A stretch of DNA of 64,000 nt from Spirochaetaceae bacterium (GCA_007695175.1 REEH01000143.1:1-64000); one strand, 5' to 3'; shown: positions 34,294 to 42,975, numbered from the stretch's first letter. A program made the numbers and translations. The notes: generated by a model from the sequence alone, not told the origin.

Positions 34294-35706
34294 ATGATGC
34301 GATCACTGTACGCGGGCGTTTCCGGCCTGCAGAATCACCAGACCCGGATGGACGTGATCGGAAACAACATTTCCAACGTCAACACTACCGGTTTCAAGCG
34401 GGGTAGAGTCAACTTCCAGGATCTCATTTCTCAGATGATGCAGGGACCCGCGCGGCCGGGAGAGCGTGTCGGTGGTATCAATCCTCAGCAGGTCGGTCTC
34501 GGTATGCAGGTTGCCACAATCGACACGCTCCATACGCAGGGTTCGCTGCAGACCACGGGCATAAAAAGCGACCTCGCCATCCAGGGGGAGGGTTTCTTCA
34601 TCCTGCGGGCGGGGGACGAGAGCTATTATACCCGGGCCGGAGCGTTTGGCGTGGACGCGGAAGGTTTTCTGGTAAACCCCGCCAATGGAATGCGCGTCCA
34701 GGGATGGCTGGCGGAGACGGTTGACGGCCAGACGATGATCAACAGTTCCGCCCGCGCTGAGGACCTGATAGTTCCGGTGGGCAGCAAGGATCCGGCCCAG
34801 GCAACGACCGAGGTCTTTCTCGCTTCCAACCTGAACAAGAATACCCCCCTGATTCCGGATGATGCTACGGCTGCCCAGATACAGGAGGGGACCTGGACCG
34901 TCGAGTACGATATCTATGACTCCTTCGGTACCAATCACACCCTGCGGGTTGACTTTACGCGAAACCCCGACGCGGAAAACCAGTGGATCGCCACCGTTGC
35001 GATCAACCCGGAACTGGACGAGGCGATACCACAGCAGATTGCCGTGGGCGGGGTGGAGAGTCTCGACGGTGAGAGTTTCATCGTGGAATTCTCCAATGAC
35101 GGAACGCTCCAGTCGGTGCAGAATCCCGAGGGCGGCCTGGTCAACACCGATGAGGTGGGCGTCCAGATTACCTTTGACGTTCCGGCCACGAGCATTCCCC
35201 TGGATCCCGAGACGGGACTGCCGGCGGATGGACCCCAGACCCAGGTTTTTGACCTGAATCTGGGACGGGTAGGCGCCTTCGTGGACAGTATGACGCAGTA
35301 CGCGTCGGCCAGCTCCACCAAGATCTTCAACCAGAACGGCTTCCCCATGGGGTACCTGGAGGATTATCGGGTGGATCAGAGCGGAGTGATCACCGGAGTC
35401 TATTCCAACGGTAATAACCGTGCCATCGGGCAGGTTGCGCTGGCAACGTTTGTAAACCCCGGCGGCCTTGAGAAGACCGGTGACACCAATTTCCGGGCCT
35501 CCATCAATAGTGGACTTCCCGATGTGGCGACGGTGGGCGTCGCCGGTAAAGGCTCGATCATAGCGGGTGCTCTCGAGATGAGCAATGTCGATCTGGCAGA
35601 GCAGTTTACCGACATGATCGTTACGCAGCGGGGCTTCCAGGCGAACAGCAGAACGATCCAGACCGCGGATCAGCTTTTGCAGGAAGTGTTAACACTGAAG
35701 CGGTAA
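34294..35706 (+). CDS. flgE: Flagellar hook protein FlgE without cysteine
   Basis: Subunit of the universal joint between rod and filament. The 470-residue protein has the rod/hook start N-N-I-S-N-V-N-T-T-G-F-K and the C-terminal helix N-S-R-T-I-Q-T-A-D-Q-L-L. In Treponema denticola FlgE, Lys165 and Cys178 form an inter-subunit lysinoalanine cross-link needed for motility. Here Lys165 is present in V-G-S-K-D-P, but residue 178 in F-L-A-S-N-L-N-K is serine (codon TCC at 34825-34827), and the protein has no cysteine anywhere. Surrounding sequence is otherwise treponeme-like. How this hook is stabilised is open. Confidence 0.97.
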   Translation: MMRSLYAGVSGLQNHQTRMDVIGNNISNVNTTGFKRGRVNFQDLISQMMQGPARPGERVGGINPQQVGLGMQVATIDTLHTQGSLQTTGIKSDLAIQGEGFFILRAGDESYYTRAGAFGVDAEGFLVNPANGMRVQGWLAETVDGQTMINSSARAEDLIVPVGSKDPAQATTEVFLASNLNKNTPLIPDDATAAQIQEGTWTVEYDIYDSFGTNHTLRVDFTRNPDAENQWIATVAINPELDEAIPQQIAVGGVESLDGESFIVEFSNDGTLQSVQNPEGGLVNTDEVGVQITFDVPATSIPLDPETGLPADGPQTQVFDLNLGRVGAFVDSMTQYASASSTKIFNQNGFPMGYLEDYRVDQSGVITGVYSNGNNRAIGQVALATFVNPGGLEKTGDTNFRASINSGLPDVATVGVAGKGSIIAGALEMSNVDLAEQFTDMIVTQRGFQANSRTIQTADQLLQEVLTLKR

Positions 35707-35726
35707 TAGGAGTACCTTGAACGGGG

Positions 35727-35924
35727 ATGATTGAACTTACACGGCTGGACGGGCGCGGGTTTTACCTCAATCCACACCAGATTGAGTATGTGGAGCTCAA
35801 CCCGGACACAACGCTGATCATGCTCTCCGGCAAGCGCCTGGTGGTTCAGGAGGACTACCAGGTGCTCTTTCAGCGTATTATCGCCTACCGCCGGGAAATC
35901 GGCCTGTTCAAGAACGAGGAGTAG
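35727..35924 (+). CDS. flbD: Flagellar protein FlbD (SwrD family)
   Basis: Small 65-residue protein beginning M-I-E-L-T-R-L-D-G with conserved N-P-H-Q-I-E-Y-V-E and the S-G-K-R-L-V-V-Q-E core. The Bacillus homologue SwrD raises motor power; the gene sits between flgE and motA in spirochaetes, consistent with stator function. It is not related to the Caulobacter regulator also called FlbD. Confidence 0.93.
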   Translation: MIELTRLDGRGFYLNPHQIEYVELNPDTTLIMLSGKRLVVQEDYQVLFQRIIAYRREIGLFKNEE

Positions 35925-35929
35925 CCCCT

Positions 35930-36715
35930 ATGGATCTGGGAACAATAATCGGTATAGCCACGGGAATGATCATGGTCTCCCTGGGTATAATTCTCGGTGG
36001 CGTGGGAATCGGGCCCTATATCAGCATAGACTCGGTTCTTATAACGATTCTCGGATCCTTTGGTGCGATGATGGTTGCCAATCCGCTCAGCCGGATGCTC
36101 GGCATCACCTCTTATCTGAAGCACGTCTTTACCATTACCAGCTGGAATGAAGAGGAACTGATCAGCCAGCTGGTGGGGTTCTCCGATCGCGCCAGGAAAG
36201 AGGGCCTCCTCGCGCTGGAGGACAACCTGGATTCGGTGGAGGATGAGTTCATGCGCAAGGGAATCCAGCTGGTGGTGGACGGTACCGATCCGGACATCAT
36301 CAAGCGCATCCTCTACGCCGATCTGAACCAGTTGCAGGAGCGGCATGAGACGGGGATCAAGGTCTTCGACGACTGGTCCAAGATTGCTCCTGCCTTTGGT
36401 ATGATCGGAACGCTTGTAGGACTCATTGCAATGCTCGGAAACATCGGTGGTGATTCCGCCGCGATCGGACGCGGTATGCAGACGGCTCTGGTAACGACAC
36501 TCTACGGATCCTTCTTTGCCAACCTTTTCCTGATACCCATGAAAAGCAAGCTGGATGATCGCAATAAAGAGGAATCCCGGGTGAAAGAAATCGTTATCGA
36601 GGGTATACTTTCAATACAGAGCGGTGATAACCCGCGGATACTGCTGGAGAAGCTGGTGTCCTTCCTGCCGCCGAGCAATCGCCAGGCTGTGAGGACCGAG
36701 AGTGGCGCTGACTAG
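35930..36715 (+). CDS. motA: Flagellar motor stator protein MotA
   Basis: Forms the ion channel of the stator with MotB. The 261-residue protein has four membrane spans (about 1-21, 30-52, 148-170, 182-202), with the FliG-contacting charged cytoplasmic loop between spans two and three and the conserved P-A-F-G-M-I-G-T-L-V-G-L segment in span three. It follows flbD by five bases. Confidence 0.96.
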   Translation: MDLGTIIGIATGMIMVSLGIILGGVGIGPYISIDSVLITILGSFGAMMVANPLSRMLGITSYLKHVFTITSWNEEELISQLVGFSDRARKEGLLALEDNLDSVEDEFMRKGIQLVVDGTDPDIIKRILYADLNQLQERHETGIKVFDDWSKIAPAFGMIGTLVGLIAMLGNIGGDSAAIGRGMQTALVTTLYGSFFANLFLIPMKSKLDDRNKEESRVKEIVIEGILSIQSGDNPRILLEKLVSFLPPSNRQAVRTESGAD

Positions 36716-36738
36716 GAGCGGCGAGAGGTAAGGGAGAT

Positions 36739-37473
36739 ATGGCGGACGTCGAAAAGAAATGCAAGAAATGTCCTCCTGAAGGTGCGCCTGACTACATGCT
36801 CACCTACGGAGACATGGTTACCTTGCTCCTCACCTTCTTTGTCATGCTCCTCACTACCGCAACGATTGACGGGCATGAGCTGCGCCTGATCCTGGCCGCT
36901 TTCCCCGGTCTGGGCAGCCTGGAGGGGGGCAATACGCTGGAGGCGGGGCGTCTTGCGGAGCTTGGAAACACGATCGAATCTCTCCCTTCCATGGAACGGG
37001 GGCGCGCCCTGAGTGAAGCGCGGCGGGAGGCGATCAGCATCTTTCAACCCGAAATCGAGTCGGAGCTGGTGCGGGTACAGGAGGACGAGCGGGGACTCGT
37101 CATTTCGCTGGCCGGGGACGCTTTCTTTGATCCCGCCAGCGCGGACGTGCGCATTGAGCAGGCACGGTCGATCCTCCAGCGCCTTTCCCGATTGCTGGCG
37201 GCGCCATCCCTGGTGGGGCGGACCTTTCGCATCGAGGGGCACACCGACAATCTGCCGACGGACCCCGCCGGCCGCTGGCCCTCAAACTGGGAGCTCTCCA
37301 CCGATCGGGCACTGGCGGTACTGCGGTATCTGACGGAATTCGGCGTGGCGGAAGAACAGTTCCAGGTGATGGGTATGGGGGAGTTCAGGCCCCTTTACGA
37401 TAATACGACGCCGGAGGGACGCGCTTACAACCGCCGGGTGGATGTAATTATTCTCACGGACGGTCATCTGTAA
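36739..37473 (+). CDS. motB: Flagellar motor stator protein MotB
   Basis: Stator partner anchored to peptidoglycan. The 244-residue product has Asp25 in Y-G-D-M-V-T-L-L-L as the ion-carrying residue in its single membrane span, and a C-terminal OmpA-like domain with the F-R-I-E-G-H-T-D-N motif and N-R-R-V-D. A C-x-x-C pair (Cys8, Cys11) precedes the span. Whether protons or sodium drive it cannot be told from this. Confidence 0.96.
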   Translation: MADVEKKCKKCPPEGAPDYMLTYGDMVTLLLTFFVMLLTTATIDGHELRLILAAFPGLGSLEGGNTLEAGRLAELGNTIESLPSMERGRALSEARREAISIFQPEIESELVRVQEDERGLVISLAGDAFFDPASADVRIEQARSILQRLSRLLAAPSLVGRTFRIEGHTDNLPTDPAGRWPSNWELSTDRALAVLRYLTEFGVAEEQFQVMGMGEFRPLYDNTTPEGRAYNRRVDVIILTDGHL

Positions 37474-37495
37474 CGGTGGCAGCGGAGGAAAAGGA

Positions 37496-38053
37496 ATGTC
37501 GGACGAAATATTTGATTCTGAAGACGAGGGTGGTGGCGAAGAACAGCCAACCACCGGGAAGAAACGGATAGGTTTTCTTCCCGCGATCGTTATCGATATT
37601 CTCAAGTGGAGCGCGATCGTCATCGGTGCGATCATCTTTATTGTAGTGACCGTTATCATTACGGTGCGCATAATGGGCGGAGGCCAGACGGAGGCAACCC
37701 GGCTGCCCCTGCAGAGTGAGTACGAGCGAGCCGGGGCGGAGATGCTGGACTGGTTCAGCCAGATCGGCGATGTCCGGGGGACGACAAACGATGAGCCGCG
37801 GCGTACGTTTATCGTGACTCCCCACATCGGGTACCTGCCGGGGGATGACGCGACACTTCAGGAGATGATTCGCCGGGAAATCCAGATTCGTGAGGCGATC
37901 GCGATCTATTTCTCTTCCCGGTCCGTGAGGGAGCTTGAGGGAGTCGAGAACAGGGAGCGCGTCAAACGGGAGCTGCGGGAGCAGGTCAACCGGATCATGA
38001 CAAGCCGCGTCCGGGACGTCGCGTTCAGCAGGTACGAATTTATTGAATTTTAG
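37496..38053 (+). CDS. fliL: Flagellar protein FliL
   Basis: Membrane protein that surrounds and supports the MotAB stator. The 185-residue product has an acidic cytoplasmic N-terminus, one span at about 33-57 and a periplasmic domain ending in V-N-R-I-M-T-S-R-V-R-D-V-A-F-S-R-Y-E-F-I-E-F, typical of FliL. In Borrelia FliL stabilises the stator and orients periplasmic flagella. Confidence 0.92.
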   Translation: MSDEIFDSEDEGGGEEQPTTGKKRIGFLPAIVIDILKWSAIVIGAIIFIVVTVIITVRIMGGGQTEATRLPLQSEYERAGAEMLDWFSQIGDVRGTTNDEPRRTFIVTPHIGYLPGDDATLQEMIRREIQIREAIAIYFSSRSVRELEGVENRERVKRELREQVNRIMTSRVRDVAFSRYEFIEF

Positions 38054-38100
38054 CAAAAGCGACTTTTTACCTTGCAAAAGGTGGACAGTTGTGCAAAAAA
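38053..38100 (+). repeat. Three phased GCAAAA elements before fliM
   Basis: GCAAAA occurs at 38053, 38074 and 38093, roughly two helical turns apart. It lies in the AT-rich 74-base gap between fliL and fliM, the longest gap inside the flagellar operon. A-tracts in this phase could bend DNA or mark an internal promoter, though no convincing -10/-35 pair is seen. Confidence 0.25.
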
Positions 38101-38127
38101 TGGTAAACGGAGGGGAACAGGAACGAT

Positions 38128-39153
38128 ATGAACGAGGTTCTGTCTCAGGATGAGATAGATCAGCTTCTCACGGCAATATCGTCCGGTGATGTGGAGACTG
38201 AAGAGCTCTCCCAGCCGACGGAGTCACGGAAGATCAAGATCTATGACTTCAAACGGCCGGACAAGTTTTCCAAGGAGCAGATTCGCACCGTCTCGATCAT
38301 GCATGAGACCTTTGCCCGCCTCACTACTACCGCTTTGAGCGCGCAGTTGAGAAGCCTGGTACAGGTGCACGTGGCGAGCGTGGATCAGCTTACGTACGAG
38401 GAGTTCATCCGTTCCATACCCAATCCAACGACTCTGGGCGTGATTAACATGGATCCTCTCAAGGGTTCCGCCATCCTTGAGATAGACCCGGCCATAACGT
38501 TCTCAATCATCGACCGCCTCTTCGGCGGTCAGGGTGAGGGGACCAAGGTTACCCGGGATCTCACCGATATAGAGACCTCCGTCATGGAAGGTATCATCGT
38601 CCGCATTCTGGGAAACATGCGGGAAGCCTGGTCCCAGGTGATAGATCTCCGGCCGCGACTCGGTCAGATCGAGACAAACCCCCAGTTTGCCCAGATCGTT
38701 CCGCCCACGGAGATGGTGGTCCTGGTGACGCTGGAGACCAAGGTGGGCGAGGTGGAGGGCATGATGAACTTCTGTATCCCCTACCTGACAATTGAGCCCA
38801 TCATCTCAAAGCTTTCCGCCCAGTACTGGTACTCCTCGGTCCGCCGCGGAGCGACCACGGAGAACCTCAATATCCTTCGTGAACGGCTGTCCACGATCGC
38901 GGTGCCCCTGGTGGTGGAGATCGGTTCGATGGACCTGACCGTGCGGGAAGTTCTCTCCCTCTCGGTGGGGGATGTGATACGCGTACAGGACACACACATC
39001 AAGGATCATATGGCGCTCCGCGTGGGGGACCGTAAGAAATTCTGGTGCAAGCCGGGACAGATCGCAAACAAGCTCGCGGTCCAGGTCACGGGGAGGATCG
39101 AGGCAATAGAAACGGATGAGTTTGAAGAGCTTGTGGCGGAAGAAGGAGAGTAG
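38128..39153 (+). CDS. fliM: Flagellar motor switch protein FliM
   Basis: Switch protein that binds phosphorylated CheY and reverses rotation. It has 341 residues. The CheY-binding peptide L-S-Q-D-E-I-D-Q-L-L is at 5-14, a CheC-like middle domain spans about 50-235 and the C-terminal SpoA domain (about 255-330) packs against FliY/FliN. GGAGGGGA precedes ATG 38128. Confidence 0.97.
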   Translation: MNEVLSQDEIDQLLTAISSGDVETEELSQPTESRKIKIYDFKRPDKFSKEQIRTVSIMHETFARLTTTALSAQLRSLVQVHVASVDQLTYEEFIRSIPNPTTLGVINMDPLKGSAILEIDPAITFSIIDRLFGGQGEGTKVTRDLTDIETSVMEGIIVRILGNMREAWSQVIDLRPRLGQIETNPQFAQIVPPTEMVVLVTLETKVGEVEGMMNFCIPYLTIEPIISKLSAQYWYSSVRRGATTENLNILRERLSTIAVPLVVEIGSMDLTVREVLSLSVGDVIRVQDTHIKDHMALRVGDRKKFWCKPGQIANKLAVQVTGRIEAIETDEFEELVAEEGE

Positions 39154-39156
39154 GGA

Positions 39157-40281
39157 ATGAGTGATGGATCCCTGTCCCAGGACGAGATTGATGCCCTGTT
39201 GGCGGGTACCGGCAACATAGACCTCGGTGACAGTTCCGGCTCCGGCGGGGGAGCATCCTCACCGGCCGGGTCGCTGGACGGTCTGAAAGAGGCGCTGACC
39301 GAGACGATCCAGCAGCAGCAGTCCAATATGGCGATGATCACGAGCCAGGATGTGGAAGTAAACGCTCCCGCGGTGAACGCCGGCGCTCCGAGCGGACTCA
39401 GCGGGAAGATCGTACGGATCGAATATGGTCTCGGTGATGCCGGGGCGCACCTCTACCTGCTGTCCGCTGATGATGCGCTCAAGTTTGCTTCCGCATCGAT
39501 GGGTCTTGAGGGGGTGGAACTGGACGACGCGGCGCTCAACGCTGTACAGGAAGTCTTCTCCCAGGTTACCGGGCCGGTAATCAATATTCTCAGTGAGAGA
39601 ACCGGCGCTACCATCATGCCGGAGCCACCCAGCGCGACGATCGTCTCGGCCGACGCCCTCGGCTTACCCCCTGATCCGGTCTACGCCCGCTATGCGATCA
39701 TGCTCGGTGAGAGCGATTCCACCGTGGTGTACGAGATTTTTGAGAGTGCTTTCGCGGCCAGGCTGGCCGGTTCCGGTGGTGGTGCAGGTGCGTCGGGCGC
39801 CGGCAACCAGGCGGGTTTCGGCAACATGGGTAACATGGGCAACATGGGCAACATGGGCAACATGGGGAACATGGGTAACATGGGGAATATGGGCGGCATG
39901 GGCAACATGCAACCTCAGGGAGGAGGGAACATGGGCAACATGATGCCCGGTATGGGTGGCGGGACCAATGTGCAGTCCGTACAGTTCCCGAGCCTTCAAC
40001 AGAGTTCCGGATACTCCGAGCAGGGCAACATAGGTCTGCTCATGGACGTCTACATGGAAATGACCGTCGAGCTGGGCCGTACCAAGAAGCTCATCAGGGA
40101 GATTCTCGGAATGGGCGAGGGTACGATTATCGAGCTCGACAAGCTCGCCGGTGAGCCGGTGGATATTCTGGTCAATCATAAACTGATCGCGAAAGGCGAG
40201 GTTGTGGTTATCGACGAGAACTTTGGTGTGCGTGTGACGGAAATCGTCTCGCCCATGGAGCGGGTAAGCGACATGACTTGA
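39157..40281 (+). CDS. fliY: Flagellar switch protein FliY/FliN with GNM repeat
   Basis: C-ring component. At 374 residues it is much longer than enteric FliN (about 137): a FliM-like CheY-binding peptide L-S-Q-D-E-I-D-A-L-L at 6-15, a CheC-like region (about 75-205), a linker and the C-terminal SpoA domain (about 295-372). This layout is that of FliY, though many databases call the gene fliN. The linker contains ten tandem three-residue units, nearly all G-N-M, at 222-251, then a second Gly/Met/Asn-rich patch. Such a methionine-rich flexible spacer is unusual. CheC-like phosphatase residues were not confirmed. Confidence 0.93.
   Translation: MSDGSLSQDEIDALLAGTGNIDLGDSSGSGGGASSPAGSLDGLKEALTETIQQQQSNMAMITSQDVEVNAPAVNAGAPSGLSGKIVRIEYGLGDAGAHLYLLSADDALKFASASMGLEGVELDDAALNAVQEVFSQVTGPVINILSERTGATIMPEPPSATIVSADALGLPPDPVYARYAIMLGESDSTVVYEIFESAFAARLAGSGGGAGASGAGNQAGFGNMGNMGNMGNMGNMGNMGNMGNMGGMGNMQPQGGGNMGNMMPGMGGGTNVQSVQFPSLQQSSGYSEQGNIGLLMDVYMEMTVELGRTKKLIREILGMGEGTIIELDKLAGEPVDILVNHKLIAKGEVVVIDENFGVRVTEIVSPMERVSDMT
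39820..39909 (+). repeat. Nine-base tandem repeat within fliY
   Basis: Ten copies of a nine-base unit (consensus GGCAACATG, with third-position variants) encode eight G-N-M, one G-G-M and one G-N-M. Synonymous differences among copies show the array is not brand new. Because the unit is a multiple of three, copy-number change alters only linker length. Confidence 0.95.
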
Positions 40282-40344
40282 CGATAGATCAGCGGATGAT
40301 CGGGGCGGCAGACCCGTTCATGCGCGTGCAAGGGGAGGGGAACA

Positions 40345-41073
40345 CTGAATACTTCACGTCTTTGGCGCTTCGCGTGCGTCGCGGGGTTGCTCGTGGTCGG
40401 TTCCGGTCTGGTCTTTTCTCAGGATAACGAATCTGGACCGGACGCCGGCGGTATGGAAAATGAGGATACCTCCGTCGATCTCGCGACGGATACCTCCACG
40501 ACGGATACTTCCACGACGGATACTTCCATGGAGGCTCGCGACGAGAGCGGTTTCCGGTTCGCTCCTTCCTCCGGTGATGATGAACTGCCCGGAGGAGAGG
40601 GGCCTGGCCGGGTCGGGGCGTTCGGGGCCGCGGATCTTCTGCGCATGCTGCTGGTCCTGCTCATGGTTACCGGTTGCGTATACGGGGTGATCGCCTTCCT
40701 CCGACGTCGTACTCCCGGAAAGAGCGATGAAGGCGAATCGCCAATCCGAATACTGGCATCGCGCAATATCGGAGGCAATCGCGATCTCTACGCGGTGATG
40801 ATCGGACGGCAGGTCTTCGTGATCGGGGGGGGAGACTCCTCGATGCAGCTGATCACCACCGTGGATGACCAGGAAACGATCGATGAACTGGTTCTCGCTG
40901 CGTCCAGCGTGAAACCACAGAGCACGCAACGAACATTCGGTTCACTTCTCGGAAGCTGGATCGGCAACATCACGGTACCTGGAGCCAACGGCGATGGCGC
41001 CGGCAACGGCGAGGCAACTCAGATCCGCTCATTTCTGCATCTTCAACAGAACCGGCTGAGGAAGATGAGATGA
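40345..41073 (+). CDS. fliO: Flagellar export protein FliO (FliZ), CTG start
   Basis: Assists assembly of the FliP-FliQ-FliR export gate. Its reading frame has no ATG, GTG or TTG between the in-frame stop at 40297-40299 and a TTG at 40387. The TTG start would cut a signal peptide in half. CTG at 40345 lies four bases after a strong AGGGGAGGGG (40331-40340) and gives a complete leader: N-T-S-R-L-W-R then a hydrophobic core and an S-Q cleavage region. The product is then 242 residues, with a T-D-T-S-T repeat (about 48-62), a membrane span at about 95-115 and a cytoplasmic FliO domain (I-R-I-L-A-S-R-N-I-G-G-N-R-D-L-Y-A-V). It ends in an overlap with fliP. Confidence 0.82.
   Translation: MNTSRLWRFACVAGLLVVGSGLVFSQDNESGPDAGGMENEDTSVDLATDTSTTDTSTTDTSMEARDESGFRFAPSSGDDELPGGEGPGRVGAFGAADLLRMLLVLLMVTGCVYGVIAFLRRRTPGKSDEGESPIRILASRNIGGNRDLYAVMIGRQVFVIGGGDSSMQLITTVDDQETIDELVLAASSVKPQSTQRTFGSLLGSWIGNITVPGANGDGAGNGEATQIRSFLHLQQNRLRKMR
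40486..40530 (+). repeat. Three 15-base direct repeats in fliO
   Basis: Three adjacent 15-base units (40486-40500, 40501-40515, 40516-40530) differ at one or two positions and encode a T-D-T-S-T repeat in the periplasmic part of FliO, between signal peptide and membrane span. Confidence 0.9.
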
Positions 41074-41921
41074 GAACGTACCGGGCAAGAATGGTGCTGG
41101 TGTTCGTTGTGATCCTTCTGGCGGGAACAGGCGCCGCGCCGGGAAGCGGTCCTGCGGCACAATCGGTGCGCGATCCCGCCGTCAACACCCAGGGAGACCC
41201 GCTGCTCGCCCCGCTTACCGGTGAGGGCGGCCTGCAGATACCATTCCTGGACCTTCAGTTGCGGGGACCCGACGGAGGCGGTGAGGTAGCTTTCTCGCTG
41301 CAGCTGCTGCTCATGCTGGCGGTGCTGAGCCTCGCACCCTCAATAATCATAATCGCCACAAGTTTTCTCCGGATTGCGATCGTCCTCGATTTCGTGAAGC
41401 GTGCACTTTCCCTCCAGCAGGTACCTCCCACGCAGGTGCTCATGGGTATCGCGCTGTTCATGACGATTTTCATTATGTGGCCTACCTTCACGGAGATACA
41501 CGAGAATGCCTACGTACCTCTGCGGGACGGGGAGATCGGGCTCGATACGGCCTACAGCCGCTTTGAGGGCCCCATACGCCTGTTCATGTTCCGGCAGATG
41601 CAGAACGACGCCCGCAGTGTGGAGCTCTTCATGCGTCTTGCCGCGCTGGAGCGGCCGGAGACGCTCGCCGATGTTCCCACCTATGTGCTGGTTCCGGCCT
41701 TTATCCTCAATGAACTCACGATAGCTTTCAAGATAGGCATACTGCTCTTTATTCCCTTTATCGTGGTAGACATGGTTGTGGCTTCAGTTCTCATGTCCAT
41801 GGGTATGATTATGCTGCCGCCGGTCATGATTTCGCTCCCCTTCAAACTGATCCTGTTTGTCCTCGTGGACGGATGGAATCTGATCGTGCTGCAGCTTGTA
41901 CAGAGTTTCGGAGGTTACTGA
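41070..41921 (+). CDS. fliP: Flagellar export gate protein FliP
   Basis: Core of the export gate. The 283-residue precursor has a cleavable signal peptide (about 1-22), a periplasmic stretch and four spans with the signature motifs S-F-L-R-I-A-I-V-L and P-A-F-I-L-N-E-L-T-I-A-F-K-I-G and M-M-x-P-type P-P-V-M-I-S-L-P-F-K. Start overlaps the fliO stop (ATGA). Confidence 0.97.
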   Translation: MRTYRARMVLVFVVILLAGTGAAPGSGPAAQSVRDPAVNTQGDPLLAPLTGEGGLQIPFLDLQLRGPDGGGEVAFSLQLLLMLAVLSLAPSIIIIATSFLRIAIVLDFVKRALSLQQVPPTQVLMGIALFMTIFIMWPTFTEIHENAYVPLRDGEIGLDTAYSRFEGPIRLFMFRQMQNDARSVELFMRLAALERPETLADVPTYVLVPAFILNELTIAFKIGILLFIPFIVVDMVVASVLMSMGMIMLPPVMISLPFKLILFVLVDGWNLIVLQLVQSFGGY

Positions 41922-42193
41922 TGAGTCTTGGACAAGCAGTGATGATTTTTCGCAGCGGCGTCTTCCAGCTCATGGTCGTATCGGCGCCGATTCTGCTGAT
42001 AGCCATGGTGACCGGCTTGATCATCAGTATCTTCCAGGCCACCACGAGCATCCAGGAGCAGACTCTCACCTTTGTTCCCAAGATCGTGGCGATACTTATA
42101 GCTCTGCTCTTCTTCGGACCCTGGATCATGCAGATGCTGGTGCAGTATACGCTGACGCTGATGAATCAGATCGGGAGCATAGGCGGATTATGA
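41921..42193 (+). CDS. fliQ: Flagellar export gate protein FliQ
   Basis: Two-span export gate subunit of 90 residues, with the conserved P-I-L-L-I-A-M-V-T-G-L-I-I-S-I-F-Q-A-T-T between spans and E-Q-T-L-T-F-V-P-K-I. The first base of the ATG is the last base of the fliP stop. Confidence 0.97.
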   Translation: MSLGQAVMIFRSGVFQLMVVSAPILLIAMVTGLIISIFQATTSIQEQTLTFVPKIVAILIALLFFGPWIMQMLVQYTLTLMNQIGSIGGL

Positions 42194-42975
42194 TTATCGA
42201 GGCGATCGCCCGTAACGCACCGCTCTTCCTTCTCGTCTTCGTGCGGGTCTACGCGTTGCTGCGAATATCGCCCATCACCTCCTCCGAGGCAATACCCGGC
42301 ATAGCGAGGATCGCGGTCACTTTCTTTACTGCATTTGCAGTGCTGCCCTCCGTCGTCGCATCGGGTTACCCGATTCCGGCGGCGGGATTGGATTTCATCC
42401 TTCTCGCTGTGGGGGAAATGCTGATCGGGATTCTCACCGGACTCTTTCTCGTTCTTCTCTTTGCCGTATTCCAGCTGGCGGGACAGTTTTTCTCCCTCCA
42501 GATGGGGTTTGGTGCGTCCCAGGTCTTTGATCCCCTGGCCCAGATCGAGATACCCCTGGTCGGACAGTTTCTCAACCTCATCGCCATGGTTATCTTCGTC
42601 ATTTCCGGGGGAATGCAGCGCATTTTTCTGCACGGTGTACTGGGGTCCTTTGAGGCACTCACGGCGGCGGATCTCGCCGGGGCCGGACAGGACATCATGC
42701 CCCTCGTCACGGGCAGTCTGGCGCGTCTGTTTGAACAGAGCCTGGTTCTGGCCTTTCCGATTCTGGGAACGCTCTTCCTGCTGCAGGTTACAATGGGCCT
42801 TTTCGGAAAAGCCGCACCGCAGATGAACCTGCTCATGCTCGGCTTTCCCCTGGCGATCGGTGTGGCCTTTCTTCTCATTTTTCTGACCATGCCCTTCCTG
42901 GTCGAGGCCTTTGAGGTGGTGATAGATGATGCGTTTCTCCAGATAGACCGGTTGCTGGCCGGAAGGAGCGGATGA
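42190..42975 (+). CDS. fliR: Flagellar export gate protein FliR
   Basis: Export gate subunit, 261 residues with about six spans; F-V-R-V-Y-A-L-L-R-I-S-P, Q-M-G-F-G-A-S-Q-V-F-D-P and A-P-Q-M-N-L-L-M-L-G-F-P are family motifs. Coupled to fliQ and flhB by four-base overlaps. In some clostridia fliR and flhB are fused; here they are separate. Confidence 0.96.
   Translation: MIIEAIARNAPLFLLVFVRVYALLRISPITSSEAIPGIARIAVTFFTAFAVLPSVVASGYPIPAAGLDFILLAVGEMLIGILTGLFLVLLFAVFQLAGQFFSLQMGFGASQVFDPLAQIEIPLVGQFLNLIAMVIFVISGGMQRIFLHGVLGSFEALTAADLAGAGQDIMPLVTGSLARLFEQSLVLAFPILGTLFLLQVTMGLFGKAAPQMNLLMLGFPLAIGVAFLLIFLTMPFLVEAFEVVIDDAFLQIDRLLAGRSG

Noticed and set aside
40387-40389. TTG start for fliO
   Set aside because: No ribosome binding site upstream and it removes the charged N-terminus and half of the signal peptide; CTG 40345 fits better.
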